From: Mesoplasma seiffertii ATCC 49495
GTDB taxonomy: Bacteria; Bacillota_I; Bacilli_A; Mycoplasmatales; Mycoplasmataceae
Length of the DNA stretch: 64,000 nt
Direction: 5' to 3'
Assembly (NCBI RefSeq): GCF_000518725.1
Contig: NZ_KI912485.1
Location: 3,866-67,865, forward strand
Shown here: positions 8,803 through 19,449 of the stretch, in pieces
How positions within the stretch are numbered: position 1 is the first letter of the stretch
How the letters are laid out: each line of letters opens with the position of its first letter
Position numbers and translations under genes: made by a program
Notes under the pieces: generated by a model
Seen by the model: the letters and a program-made list of their open reading frames with translations, nothing else
What the model was told of the DNA's origin: nothing
Database searches by the model: none

Positions 8803-11526
8803 ATGAAAAAATTATTGGTTAGTTTAATGGCTATCACGATTGTTTCATCAGCTAGTACAGCTGTTGTTGCTTGTGGGCCGATTACAAATGCTAAATTGTT
8901 GGCCAGAAACGTTAACACAGAAGTTTTTAGAGGAACTTTTAAATTTCCCATGACTTCTTGATCAACTGGATCAACTATGCAAAACGAAGATGCCATCATT
9001 TTAGCTCAACTTCAAGATACTTTAATTACTCCAAATGCGTACGATCAATTTGAAGGAAGTTTAGCTCAATGATGAGGTCACGATGAAAAATCGGTTGAAT
9101 GATATTTCAATGTTCGTGATGAAGCAAAATGAGCAGGACTAAAAGATAAGTCTACAAATAGTTATGAAGAAAAGGGACAAATTGGAGGAAAAGGGTTTTA
9201 CGATGCTTTCCGATTTGTACTTAACCCGAACAACCAGTCAGAAACAACTGGTTCATGATCAACAATTATTGCCGAAGGTAACGAAATTGTAGAATTCATT
9301 GAAAAATTAATGAAGGAATATCCTGAATATTTTAGTAATAGTAAAGAACAAGGTACCGAAGGAAATTCTGTTACACATGTTCGTACTACTAAAGCAATTG
9401 ATTCAGCAATTATGTTTTACAATGCAGCTTATGGTCATTGATTAGATGAAGGAAATAACCGTGAAAACGAATGAGCTAGCGAAGAAAAAGCAGCTTTTGA
9501 TTGAAAAAAAGAGTTTGGTGATGCTTCAGGAAAAATCAGTCAAGCAACGGTTAATACAATTGTAAATAATTCTAAATTAGGAACTAAAGAATATGAAGCG
9601 TATGTTTTAGAAACAATGACTAAGGGTGGAATTATTAAAGCCACTCCGATTATCGATGGTAAAACAGAAAAAACTATGGTTAAAGTTGGTGATGCTGAAG
9701 AAGGATATAACCTTACTATGCGTTTACAAAAACCAGCGCCGTACTTTGAATCTTTAGCAGGGTTTTTATCATTAGCACCAATGCCACCAATTGCAGTTGA
9801 TTATGGAGTTGGAAGCTCAAATTCAAGTTATAAATACGGTGAATCATATGAAAATATTTGATCTTCTGGTGGATATGTTGTTGATGAATATGGACCAAGT
9901 ACAGTAATTAGTTTAAAAACTAACCCATACTACTTTAATAAGGATAAGACTTTTATTAAAAAACAAATTTACTCATTTGTTGGAAATGTCGATGTTTCTA
10001 AACCAAGATTATTCTTTGAAGCCGGAGATGTTAGTGAAGTAGCAATTTCGCCAACTGACTTTTCAGGATGAACTAAGTATGTTGGCGAAGATTTCAATAA
10101 TCCTGTTTTTGAGGGAGCTCATGACATCAAAAAACCGAATACTAACTCGTTCTTCTTACTATACAACTATAATTATGAAACTGGTGATAGTACAATTGCT
10201 GATTCATCACTAGCATTATCACAAAATACTGTTAGAGCTTATTTAGCATATTTAATGGAACGAACACAATTGGCTAAGTATTATTCTGATGCAATGGATA
10301 CAAAAGATAATAATGTTGATCAAAGTGGAAATCAAATTTCAAGATTATTAAAAAATATGTATACTGGAGCAGGGTTTGCTACTTACCAAAATGAAGAAAA
10401 TGAAACTGTTGATTATACTCAACATGTTGAAAATCTTTATATTGATAAAATGAAAGAAGCCGCTGAAAAAATTCAACCAGGGATTGGTGAAGATGAAGAT
10501 AAGTTTAACTTAACTTATAACTTTAGCAAAAATATTGCAGATGGTTATGACGCCTTTAGAAGAAACGATGTTTTAGCTCTAAATGCAATGGAGTTAGCTG
10601 GTGATAATAATATTGTTGGAGATGAATTTAAAGCGGTAGTAAAAAAACAAAATGATGAAATTCAAGCAGCAGGTTCGACTGAAGCTGCGATTGAGCAAGG
10701 TTTGTATACTAAATATGAAGCTGAAAAAATTGCAATTTTCCAAAAACAAGTTAGAAGTGATATTAAGCGAGTAACTGGAAAAGAAACTGTTACTTTAAAA
10801 ATGTTAACTAACGGAAATAACAGTTCAACTGTTAATAAAGCACTATTAAATATGACAGGATCATTTAATGTTGTGGCTAATAATCCAATTCAAATTGAAG
10901 AGGTTAAATCAACAGATTCAGCTAACTTTATTACTTTAAGAACTAAAGGAGCGTATGATTTAATGACTGGAGGATGAACTCCAGATTACAACGATCCATT
11001 CAACTTCTTGCATACATTGATTTTTGGTGGAGAATATGGAAACTATCAAAGATTTTCAAAATACTTTAAAATAGCGGAAACTAAAGAAAAATCACTTTCT
11101 TTAGTGCCTACTGAGTACTTAGAAAAATCAGGAAAAGCAGAGTTCTATCAAGATCTCCAAAATTCATTACAGGCATATACTAATGAAGTAATGTCAGCAG
11201 ACTTAATTGGTGAATACAAACGTCGTTATGATTCTTTTGCCCAAGCAGAATATAATGTAATCTTTAATTCAAATATGATATTACCATTGTATGTTCCAAC
11301 TGGAGCAACAACAATGTATCTATCATATACAAATCCGTTTACAAGAGCAGCGTTCCCTTCAGGAAGTAGTCAATACCGTTTATTCGGAGCGCAAATGACT
11401 TCTTCATTAATGGATAAAGAAACTTACAAACGTGAAAAAGAACTTTATGAAGCAAAAGATCCAAAATATGCCTCACCATTGTGAGAATATTCAAAAAATT
11501 CTGGTAAATTAGCTGAAAAAGCTTAA
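8803..11526 (+). CDS. oppA: Oligopeptide-binding lipoprotein OppA
   Basis: 907 residues; start ATG 8803 after AAGGAGAC. Signal peptide MKKLLVSLMAIT... with lipobox VVAC and lipidated Cys24. The remainder fits an SBP_bac_5-like extracellular peptide-binding protein: QDTLITPNAY, VEWYFNVRDEAKW with the position of the classic family signature, and a C-terminal part with GGWTPDYNDPFNF, typical of family 5. It is longer than Gram-positive OppA (~550), as usual in Mollicutes. Last gene of the operon, closed by a strong terminator at 11538. It captures peptides outside the membrane and delivers them to OppBC. Catalytic ecto-ATPase activity known from Mycoplasma hominis OppA cannot be judged here. 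Confidence 0.92.
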
Positions 11527-11537
11527 TGATATAAAAT

Positions 11538-11560
11538 TAAAAGGCTTTGCCTTTTTTTTA
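11538..11560 (+). terminator. Terminator of the opp operon
   Basis: Stem AAAAGGC / GCCTTTT with a TTT loop and a run of T, 12 nt after the oppA stop. Confidence 0.85.
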
Positions 11561-11575
11561 TTTTAAGAATTTTAG

Positions 11576-11581
11576 TATAAT
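11576..11581 (+). promoter_or_regulatory. Probable -10 box of ftsK
   Basis: TATAAT, 28 nt before the ftsK start and just after the opp terminator. No clear -35 element. Confidence 0.45.
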
Positions 11582-11608
11582 CAATAGTAGACATAAAAAG
11601 AGGTAAAA

Positions 11609-14600
11609 ATGGCAAATAGTAGTTTAAAACGTAATGAAAAAGTAATTGCCCATCACACATTTAATGATGATCGTACAGTGGCATTTAATACTATTAAAAA
11701 AAAGTATAAACAAGATTCAATTGCCTGAGTAGTATCAGGACTGATATTGTTTGTTTTTACATTATTTTCTTTGGGAAGAATTACGATTGTTGGTCAGTTT
11801 TTTGATGATGTCTTTTTTAACTTTTTATTTGGTTGATTCAAATATCCTGTTTATTTATTACTGATGTTAATTGATATTTGTATTTATGCAGGGATTCGCT
11901 TTAAGTTTAAAAAACGATTTTTGGCAATGATTTTAGCAACTGTCATGTTATTTTGTTGACTAATATCTTTAATTTTGACAACGAATTTAGCTTATAATCC
12001 AATTGAAAATTATCACTTTGATAAAATTTGACAAAAAAATGCGTTTAGTGCAGTTTTTGATACTTATCTTACTGAATGAAAAAGTCATTCAATTTTCGAT
12101 AGTGGTTATTATAGTGAAACAATTGACTGATTTATCAATCCTAAAGGATATTTTAATTTGTATTCAGGAGGGGGAATTGCCGGAACCTTGTTAACGGGAG
12201 TATTTATGTATATCTCAATTCCAGCATCATATATTTTAATTAGTATATTTTTATTTTTAGATATTTCGTGAATTTTAACTGGAGACCCAATTTACTTATT
12301 AAAAAAACCTCAATACCGTAAAGGTAAGGGATTACGTATTTTGTCATTAAAATCATTAAACGATCCAAATAAAAGTGGAGTTCGTTTACGAAATTTGGAA
12401 GTAGCAAATATTGAAGACTTTGATTTTCCTAAAGACCAACCAGCAATTATTCATAATGGTTGAAATTCTTTAAATGTTTTTGATAAAAATGCTGATGTTG
12501 AAGCATCAATTATTGAATCAGATTTAACAATTCAATTGCCTTCATATCATAAACAAGCCAAAGCTGACTTATTTTTAGAAGAACTTGAAATTGATGATAA
12601 CTTTGAAAAATATGATGAGGATCCAACAATCGCTAATTTAACTGAATTGGATAGCATTTTTGAAGATGATGATTTAGGTATTCAAGGTTCATATGCTAAG
12701 AATGTTATAGATAGTGTTGAAAACAAACCTAAACCAGAAACAAAATATCTAAGTGATGATGATGAAATTTTTGCTAAATTAAAAGAGCGTCGTTTGGCAC
12801 GTGAAGCAGCAGCACCAATCATTGTTGAATCGCCTTATGAAAATCCACAACCAATTATTGAACCCAAAGCTGAAGCAAAACAATTTGAAGACATCAAACA
12901 CTCTAATGAATTGGATACGATTATAAACTTAGAATCTACGAAAAAAGAAGTCCAAGAGCCTGTGAATGATTTTTTAAGTGATACAGAGTTTTTTGATACT
13001 TTATATACAGAATCAACTGCAGATAATCAAACAGTTTTATTTACAAAAGAACACGTAAGTGACTTACCGAAAGTTCAAATTGAAGATGACAATAATTTTC
13101 AACCAGAATTAGCTTCTACATCACTTGAAGAGGTTATTGAGCAAGTAGTCAAAGTTGAAGAACATAAGGTAGCACAAGTGATTGATCTTCCAGAAATTGC
13201 AGATGATGTTATTGAAACTGCACCAATTGCTGAACCAATGATTAATCGAAACTACAAGTTACCTTCAATTGATATTCTTCAGGAGATAGAACGTGATTAC
13301 GCCAAAGAGCGTGCCAATAAAGAAATTGCTGCCTTAAAGACTTTAGCAATTAATGAAACTTTTAACCAATTTGGAGTTAAAGCAAGAGTTATAAATACAA
13401 TTATTGGACCATCAGTTACTAAGTTTGAAGTTCAACCAGAACATGGAACTAAAGTTAATAGTATTACAGCATTGGAAAACGATTTAAAACTTGCTTTAGC
13501 AAGTCAAAATATTCGTCTAGAAGCTCCAATTCAAGGGAAAAATTTGGTTGGGATTGAAATTGCCAACCAAATATCAGAAATGGTTTCAATGCGCGAAATT
13601 ATTGAAGCAATTCCTAAAGAAAAAGCTGATTCAAAATTATTGTTTGTTTTGGGAAAAAATGTTTTAGGAGAGCCATTGACTGCTGAATTAAACAAAATGC
13701 CGCACTTACTTGTGGCTGGGTCAACAGGTTCAGGAAAATCAGTTATGATTAATACTTTGATTTGTTCTATTTTGTTAAGAGCAAAACCAAATGAAGTGAA
13801 GTTTTTGATGATTGATCCTAAAAAAGTTGAATTGTCAGTTTATACAAAAATTCCGCACATGTTAGCACCAGTTATTTCTGATATGAAACAGGCAGCAAAT
13901 GCTTTAAAGATGATCGTTTTAGAAATGGAACGTCGTTATGAGTTGTTCATGGAAGAAGGAGTAAGAAATATTGAAAGTTACAACAAGCGAATTACTGGGC
14001 GTAAAAAGCTACCGTTTTTAGTTGTAATAATTGATGAATTAGCAGATTTAATGATGACTGGAAGTCGTAAAGAAGTTGAAGAATCAATCATGCGAATTAC
14101 GCAAATGGCACGAGCAGCAGGAATTCATTTAATTGTTGCAACCCAACGTCCGTCAGTTGATGTTATTACTGGAACTATTAAAACAAACATTCCAACAAGA
14201 ATTGCGTTTGCAGTAACTACTGGAACAGATTCTCGCACAATTTTAGATTCAATTGGTGCAGAAAAATTGTTAGGACGAGGAGATATGTTGTTTATGCCCC
14301 CAGGTTCTTCAGAACTAATTCGTGCTCAAGGAGCATATATGTCAGATGAAGAAATTGATGATATTGTGGCACATGCAATTAGAGAACAAACAGTCAGCTA
14401 TGAAAATTTATTTGAAAAGCAAAATTTAGTAGCAAGTAATATTGCAGGAAGCAATGGCGAAACTGATGATATGTTTGAAGAAGTTAAAGCATTCGTAATT
14501 GAACAACGAAAAGCGTCGACATCTTTAATTCAAAGAAAATTTAATTTAGGATATAATCGTGCAGCAAATATTATTGATGATTTGGAAGCAAAAGGAATTA

Positions 14601-14650
14601 TTGGGCCACAAAATGGTTCAAAACCTCGCGAGGTATTAGTTAAAAAATAA
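11609..14650 (+). CDS. ftsK: DNA translocase FtsK/SpoIIIE
   Basis: 1013 residues; start ATG 11609 after AAAGAGGT. Pumps chromosomal DNA during segregation and division. An N-terminal membrane domain with about four TMs (~42-230) is followed by an acidic, low-complexity linker (~300-540), then the alpha/beta motor: Walker A GSTGSGKSV near 704, Walker B LVVIIDELADLMM, and ATQRPSVDVITG. The C-terminal ~60 residues (VKAFVIEQRKASTSL...) form the winged-helix gamma domain that reads polar DNA motifs (KOPS/SRS). Length is high because of the linker. Monocistronic by its flanks: terminators at 11538 and 14651. Confidence 0.95.
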
Positions 14651-14672
14651 AAAGATGTTTATCATCTTTTTT
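14651..14672 (+). terminator. Terminator after ftsK
   Basis: Stem AAAGATG / CATCTTT, loop TTTAT, followed by T run; directly after the ftsK stop. Confidence 0.75.
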
Positions 14673-14709
14673 GTTTTTTGAGAAGAATAAAATTTTTGAA
14701 AGGAGATAT

Positions 14710-16476
14710 ATGAATTTAGAAGCAAAAATTAAAAATCTCCCAGATAAGCCAGGTTGCTATATATATTACAATCAAGATAATCAAGTCATTTATGTGGGAA
14801 AGGCAAAACGTTTAAAGCGAAGAGTTGCCTCATACTTCAATCGCGCCCATAATATTAAGACAACACGTTTGGTTCGAGAAATCACCAATTTAGATTACTT
14901 TGTAGTTAATAATGAAAAAGAGGCATTAGTTTTAGAAGAAAACTTAATTAAAAAATATCGTCCAAGATTTAATGTTTTACTAAACGATGATAAAAGTTAT
15001 CCGTATATTATTATTACTAATGAAACTGATCCACAGTACAAATATATTCGAAAATATGATAAAAAAGCGCTAAGAAGTTATGGTCCCTTACCGCAAGGCT
15101 CAAATGCTCGAGAAATTTTAATGACTCTGGAACGTTTGTTTCCTTTGCGCCGTTGTAAAGGAAATTTGAATAAACCATGCTTGTATTATCATATTAATCA
15201 ATGTTCAGGAGCATGTTTTAAAGTTGTTGATCCAAGTTACTATCAAGAACAAATAAAAAAACTAGATAAGTTTTTTAAAGGTGATGTTAGAGAAGTTGAA
15301 AGCAATTTGAAACAAAAAATGTCGGCAGCTGCAGAAAATTTACAGTTTGAAGAAGCTCAAAGAATCAAAGATCAACTAAATAGTTTAAACTTTATTACAA
15401 CTAAACAAACAGTTGAATTAACTGATGATAAAAACCGGGATGTAATTACCTATTTAATTGATGAAGACAAAATTGTTTTTGTGACTTTATTCTATCGTCT
15501 TGGAAAATTACTTTTTAAAGACGAACATATTCAAGATTATTATGAACAAGATACTCAAGAGCTATTATCAAATTATGTTAACCAAATTTATGATCGAAAT
15601 ATGTTACCTAATCAAATTATTATTCCGCAAGAAATGGATTTTGATAATTTAAGAGAAAGTATTAAAAATATTAGTACACATCCATTAGGTACAATTGAAA
15701 AAACCTTATTAAGATTGGCTGAAGATAATGCAAAAGAGACAATGACAAAAACTAAACTTAACTCGCAATCATTTACAAATAATGAAGTAGTAATTCTTGA
15801 AGAATTGCAATCAATTTTAAATCTTGAAAAGTATCCTTATCATATTGAAATGTTTGATATTTCAAATATTGGCAATGAATTCGTGACTGGGAGTTGTGTC
15901 GTTTATAAAGATGGTAAACCATCGCGTAATGATTTTCGAAAATATAATATTCAAATTGAACAGGCATCAGATTACGAGCGTTTAAAAAATATGCTTTATC
16001 GTCGTTATCAAAAAGCTTTAGTTGAAAAACGAGAGTTTCCCGACTTAATTATTATGGATGGAGGAATAATTCAAGTTCACGCTGCCAAAGAACAACTTCA
16101 ATTACTAAATATAAATATTCCAGTAATTGGGTTAGTTAAAGATGACTATCATAAAACTGAGTATCTTCTAGATACCAAAGAAAACAAAGTAGTGATAAAA
16201 ACAAATCCAAAGTTGTACAACTTTTTATCTTCAATTCAGCTGCGTGTGGATGAATATGCTAAATCAGGATTTAGAAAGAAACAAAATACATCATTTTTAA
16301 AAAGTGAATTTGAAGCAATTCCTGGAATGGGAAAAAAACGTCTTCAAGAATTATTTAAGAACTTTAATACTGTTTCAGAAATGAAATTAGCATCACCAGA
16401 AGAATTGAATAAAGTTTTACGAAATAAGAAATTAACAGACCAACTGGTTGATTATCTACAAAATAGAGAATTATAG
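14710..16476 (+). CDS. uvrC: Excinuclease ABC subunit UvrC
   Basis: 588 residues from ATG 14710, chosen because AAAGGAGAT lies 4-8 nt upstream; an upstream in-frame TTG extends it needlessly. Dual-incision nuclease of nucleotide excision repair. GIY-YIG domain at the N-terminus (GCYIYYN ... VIYVGKAKRLKRR), the Cys cluster RRCKGNLNKPCLYYH with CSGAC, a UVR helix (~200-235, EEAQRIKDQL) that binds UvrB, the RNase H-like second nuclease domain (IEMFDISNIGNE ... LIIMDGG), and C-terminal HhH (AIPGMGKKRLQELF). The usual partners uvrA/uvrB are not in this window. Confidence 0.96.
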   Translation: MNLEAKIKNLPDKPGCYIYYNQDNQVIYVGKAKRLKRRVASYFNRAHNIKTTRLVREITNLDYFVVNNEKEALVLEENLIKKYRPRFNVLLNDDKSYPYIIITNETDPQYKYIRKYDKKALRSYGPLPQGSNAREILMTLERLFPLRRCKGNLNKPCLYYHINQCSGACFKVVDPSYYQEQIKKLDKFFKGDVREVESNLKQKMSAAAENLQFEEAQRIKDQLNSLNFITTKQTVELTDDKNRDVITYLIDEDKIVFVTLFYRLGKLLFKDEHIQDYYEQDTQELLSNYVNQIYDRNMLPNQIIIPQEMDFDNLRESIKNISTHPLGTIEKTLLRLAEDNAKETMTKTKLNSQSFTNNEVVILEELQSILNLEKYPYHIEMFDISNIGNEFVTGSCVVYKDGKPSRNDFRKYNIQIEQASDYERLKNMLYRRYQKALVEKREFPDLIIMDGGIIQVHAAKEQLQLLNINIPVIGLVKDDYHKTEYLLDTKENKVVIKTNPKLYNFLSSIQLRVDEYAKSGFRKKQNTSFLKSEFEAIPGMGKKRLQELFKNFNTVSEMKLASPEELNKVLRNKKLTDQLVDYLQNREL

Positions 16477-16542
16477 TATAGATTATAGAACCGAGTTATT
16501 ATATAATTGATATGTTAAAAATATCATGTGAGGGAGATTAAA

Positions 16543-17013
16543 ATGGCAAAAGAAATTATCTTAACTAAAGAAGGATTACAAGAAAAGCGCAATGAGTTAA
16601 AACACTTAATTGAAGTTGTAAGACCTGAGGTTATTGAAGAACTAGTAGAAGCACGTAATCAAGGTGACTTATCAGAAAATGCTGATTATGACGCAGCACG
16701 TAATAGACAAGCTGAAGTTGAAGCTAAAATTAAAGAAATTGAAGCAATGATCAGTCAAGCAAAAGTTATTGATGCAAATAATGGAGCTAAAGGTGAAGTT
16801 AAAATTGGTTCAACTGTAACTTATGTTTCAACAATTGCAAATGAAGAAAAAACAATTACAATCGTGGGTGCTATCGAAGCTGACCCTTTTGAAAATTTAA
16901 TTTCAAACGAATCTCCAATTGCTAAAGCAATGTTAGGTCAAAAAGAAGGAACAACTGTAGAAATTAGAGAAGTTTCTAAACCATACAAAATTACAATTAA
17001 AAAAGTAAAATAA
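16543..17013 (+). CDS. greA: Transcription elongation factor GreA
   Basis: 156 residues from ATG 16543 after GAGGGAG. Rescues backtracked RNA polymerase by stimulating transcript cleavage in the secondary channel. N-terminal coiled coil with the acidic tip (GDLSENADYDAARNRQ, the conserved D and E positions) and a C-terminal FKBP-like domain (GSTVTYVS... SPIAKAMLGQKEG). Normal length. TATAAT at 16502-16507 is a plausible -10 box; a terminator follows. Confidence 0.97.
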   Translation: MAKEIILTKEGLQEKRNELKHLIEVVRPEVIEELVEARNQGDLSENADYDAARNRQAEVEAKIKEIEAMISQAKVIDANNGAKGEVKIGSTVTYVSTIANEEKTITIVGAIEADPFENLISNESPIAKAMLGQKEGTTVEIREVSKPYKITIKKVK

Positions 17014-17018
17014 TTATT

Positions 17019-17043
17019 ACCCATCTTTGAATGGGTTTTTATT
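17019..17043 (+). terminator. Terminator after greA
   Basis: ACCCAT / ATGGGT hairpin (17019-17036), then TTTTTATTT. Confidence 0.8.
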
Positions 17044-17064
17044 TATCAAATCAAAAGGAGCATT

Positions 17065-17949
17065 ATGAAAATACAACAAACCTTTAAAAATAATTGACCA
17101 ACTATTTATCTTGTAGGGACTCCAATTGGAAATTTAGATGATATGAGTACTAGAGCAATTGAAGTTTTAACTCAGGTGGAAATAATTGCTTGTGAAGATA
17201 CTCGCAACACTCAAGTCTTATTAAATAAATTTAAAATTAAAAACAAGTTAATGTCATTGCATATGCATAATGAAATTGATCGAGTTAATGAGATAAGCCA
17301 AATTCTTAGTCTAGGTAAGTCAATCGCGATTGTTTCTGATGCGGGTGCACCAATAATCTCTGATCCCGGAGCAGCATTCATTAATAAAATGAATCAGACT
17401 GAAATTGAGTTTAATGTCACTGCTGTCAACGTTGGTCCAGCATATATTCATGCAATTGTTGCTGCTGGATTTACTAATAAACAAAATTACTTCCATGGCT
17501 TTATTGAACATAAAACTGAGCAAGCCAAAAAAGAAGAGTTGGTATCAATTATTAATAAGTATAATGATCAAGCTATTATTAGTTTTTATGAATCAGTACA
17601 TCGAATTAAAGCGACAATTAAAATGCTAGCAGATATTTTAAATCCTACTCAAAAAGTTTTAATTGCCCGAGAGTTAACTAAACTCAATGAGGAGTTTATT
17701 AGTGGAACACCTTTGGAACTTGCTGATTTTGTTTATTCGGAGAGTTTTATTGAAAAGGGAGAATTTGTTATTGTAATTGACCAATTTGCTAATCACAAAA
17801 GTGACTTAACTGACCAAGAATTAGCAGACGAAGTTGCTAAATATTTAGAAAAAGGATTTAAACTAAAACAAGCAAGTGAAGCAGTAGCAAACTTATATAA
17901 TAAGAAAAAAAATGAAGTTTATAAATTATATTTAGATTTTTACAAATAA
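17065..17949 (+). CDS. rsmI: 16S rRNA (cytidine-1402-2'-O)-methyltransferase RsmI
   Basis: 294 residues; ATG 17065 after AAAAGGAG. SAM-dependent tetrapyrrole-methylase-fold enzyme that 2'-O-methylates C1402 in the decoding centre of 16S rRNA. Motifs: YLVGTPIGNLDDMS at the N-terminus, IIACEDTRNT, VSDAGAPIISDPG, and FYESVHRIKATI with ARELTKLNEEF. The region after VNVGPAYIHAIVAAG is standard. The first TGA (Trp) at codon 11 hides the true start in the standard code. The GG-leader gene follows after 25 nt, probably on the same transcript. Confidence 0.95.
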
Positions 17950-17974
17950 TTCCTAATCCTTTAGGGGTGGAATA

Positions 17975-18307
17975 ATGAAAAAAATGTCTGAAATTGAAAT
18001 GAAAGAAGTTGAAGGTGGTGCAGTCAGCGGAGCTTTCCTGGCAGGATTAGGAAAACTTATTAGTGCATCAACTTTAGTTGTAAGTGAAATTGTAGGAACC
18101 TTACTGGGAATTAGTGTTATCAATAATCATCCAAATAAAGGTAGTTTCAAAGTCGGTTCAGTTAGTGGTTCTTGAGATGACACTGCAAGACTCAAAAATT
18201 TAGATACTGTTCATTTAACTGATAATTATCAAACTGAAAGTCATCAAGAAAGTTTAGAACAAAGCCCTACGGAGTTCGAGACTTCTGAACTTTGTGACTT
18301 TATTTAG
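17975..18307 (+). CDS. Double-glycine-leader protein, bacteriocin- or signal-peptide-like
   Basis: 110 residues; ATG 17975 after AGGGGTGG. Residues 4-15, MSEIEMKEVEGG, fit the double-glycine leader consensus LSxxELxxIxGG at each constrained position (hydrophobic -12, S -11, E -8, M -7, V -4, GG -2/-1). The following ~45 residues are Gly/Ala/Ser-rich and hydrophobic (AVSGAFLAGLGKLISAST ...), resembling two-peptide bacteriocin precursors with GxxxG-like spacing. The tail from ~70 is polar and acidic (Gln/Glu/Thr-rich, ending ELCDFI), which is unusual and makes the predicted mature part ~95 residues. No C39-peptidase ABC exporter, immunity or modification gene lies nearby. Family match is by motif only; function unproven. 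Confidence 0.6.
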
Positions 18308-18329
18308 CTTAAAATTGAAAACTCAAAAC

Positions 18330-18475
18330 TTTTGATGTTTTATATTGAAATAGACCAGTAAAATATAGTATTATATATATGTTGAAAAATAAAGTTTCAA
18401 CCGCTCTTAAAAGCATGTTTTCAAGAAGAGTTTACTCTCACATGCAAAGGCGAGTCTAGACTGGAGGAAATATAT
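18330..18475 (+). ncRNA. Ribosomal protein L21 leader
   Basis: The 5' UTR of rplU contains AACCGCTCTTAAAAGCATGT, then GAAGAGTTTACTCTCACATG and GGCGAGTCTAGACTGGAGG, closely resembling the L21 leader of Firmicutes, a cis-acting structure thought to let L21 control its own operon. AAGCATGT (18411-18418) can pair with ACATGC further down, and GAGTTTACTC is a small hairpin. Transcription probably starts after TATTATATATAT near 18370. Confidence 0.75.
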
Positions 18476-18802
18476 ATGTTCGCAATCATTAAAACTGGTG
18501 GTAAACAAATTAAAGTGGAATCAGGACAAGAAATCTACATCGAATTAATTGGTGGAGAAGCTAATGATAAAGTTGTCTTTGATGAAGTATTAATGGTAGA
18601 TGGTAAATTTGGAACTCCTTTTGTTAAAGGAGCTACAGTTACTGGTACAATTGTAAAACATGGTAAAGGTAAAAAAATCCGTGTAGTAAGATATCACCCA
18701 AAGAAAAATGTTAATAAAGTGTATGGTCATAGACAACCTTTTACAAAAGTTGTTATTGATAACATTTCTGTAGGAACTGCAAAATCAGAAGCAGCCAAAT
18801 AA
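18476..18802 (+). CDS. rplU: 50S ribosomal protein L21
   Basis: 108 residues, normal length; ATG 18476 after TGGAGGAAATAT. Starts [18 protein letters not shown], the L21 signature, and ends in a basic domain with [17 protein letters not shown]. Binds 23S rRNA in the large subunit. First gene of rplU-prp-rpmA, a conserved Firmicutes order. Confidence 0.98.
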   Translation: MFAIIKTGGKQIKVESGQEIYIELIGGEANDKVVFDEVLMVDGKFGTPFVKGATVTGTIVKHGKGKKIRVVRYHPKKNVNKVYGHRQPFTKVVIDNISVGTAKSEAAK

Positions 18803-18807
18803 CATTT

Positions 18808-19122
18808 ATGGTTAAAATTAATTTAAAAGTCATAAACAATAAAATTGAAAAAATTCAAATCTCAGGTCATGCAAATGCTGGTAATTATGGTAACGATTTA
18901 GTTTGTGCTGCCATTACAGGAATTGTTAGCGGGGCTATGAATGCTTTCGATATAAATCACAAAACAGATGTTGAAATGCAAGTTTTGGAGAACAAAATAA
19001 TTATTGAAGTTGTTAACTTGAATAATGATGAACTTCAAACAATGTTAAAAATGTTACAAATACAGTTAGATACAATTGCTGTTCAATATCCAAAAAATGT
19101 AGAATTGAAGGAGGTACGTTAA
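18808..19122 (+). CDS. prp: Ribosomal-processing cysteine protease Prp
   Basis: 104 residues; ATG 18808, 5 nt after rplU. Matches the YsxB/Prp family: [20 protein letters not shown] carries the catalytic His21 and Cys33. Prp cleaves the N-terminal extension of L27. That substrate is encoded directly downstream and has the required extension, so the activity is probably essential here. Low-stringency ribosome binding: only weak purines lie inside the rplU end. Confidence 0.94.
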   Translation: MVKINLKVINNKIEKIQISGHANAGNYGNDLVCAAITGIVSGAMNAFDINHKTDVEMQVLENKIIIEVVNLNNDELQTMLKMLQIQLDTIAVQYPKNVELKEVR

Positions 19123-19124
19123 TT

Positions 19125-19415
19125 ATGCGTTTCTTATTAGGATTACAGTTCTTCGCCTCTAAAAAGGGAGTAGGATCAACTAAAAACGGTAGAGATTCAG
19201 AATCAAAACGTTTAGGAGCTAAAAAAGCTGACGGTCAATTCGCTAATGCTGGATCAATTATCTTTAGACAAAGAGGTACAAAAATTCACCCAGGACAAAA
19301 TGTTGGACGTGGTGGAGATGATACACTATTTGCGTTAGTTTCAGGTATCGTTAAATACGAAAAATTTGGAAAAAACCGTACAAGAGCAATCGTTATTGCA
19401 CAAGAAGCTAAATAG
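19125..19415 (+). CDS. rpmA: 50S ribosomal protein L27 precursor
   Basis: 96 residues; ATG 19125 after GGAGGTACG. N-terminus [15 protein letters not shown] contains the LQFFA motif that Prp removes (expected cut after Ala11), exposing the SKKG tail that reaches the peptidyl-transferase centre. The rest ([34 protein letters not shown]) is typical. Last gene of the operon. Confidence 0.98.
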   Translation: MRFLLGLQFFASKKGVGSTKNGRDSESKRLGAKKADGQFANAGSIIFRQRGTKIHPGQNVGRGGDDTLFALVSGIVKYEKFGKNRTRAIVIAQEAK

Positions 19416-19420
19416 TTTTT

Positions 19421-19449
19421 AAAAAAACTGACAGTAGTCAGTTTTTTTT
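19421..19449. terminator. Bidirectional terminator, rpmA / HAD gene
   Basis: AAAAAACTGAC / GTCAGTTTTTT with loop AGTA; T runs on both strands serve the two convergent genes. The stop codon of the minus gene starts at 19450, inside its edge. Confidence 0.88.
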
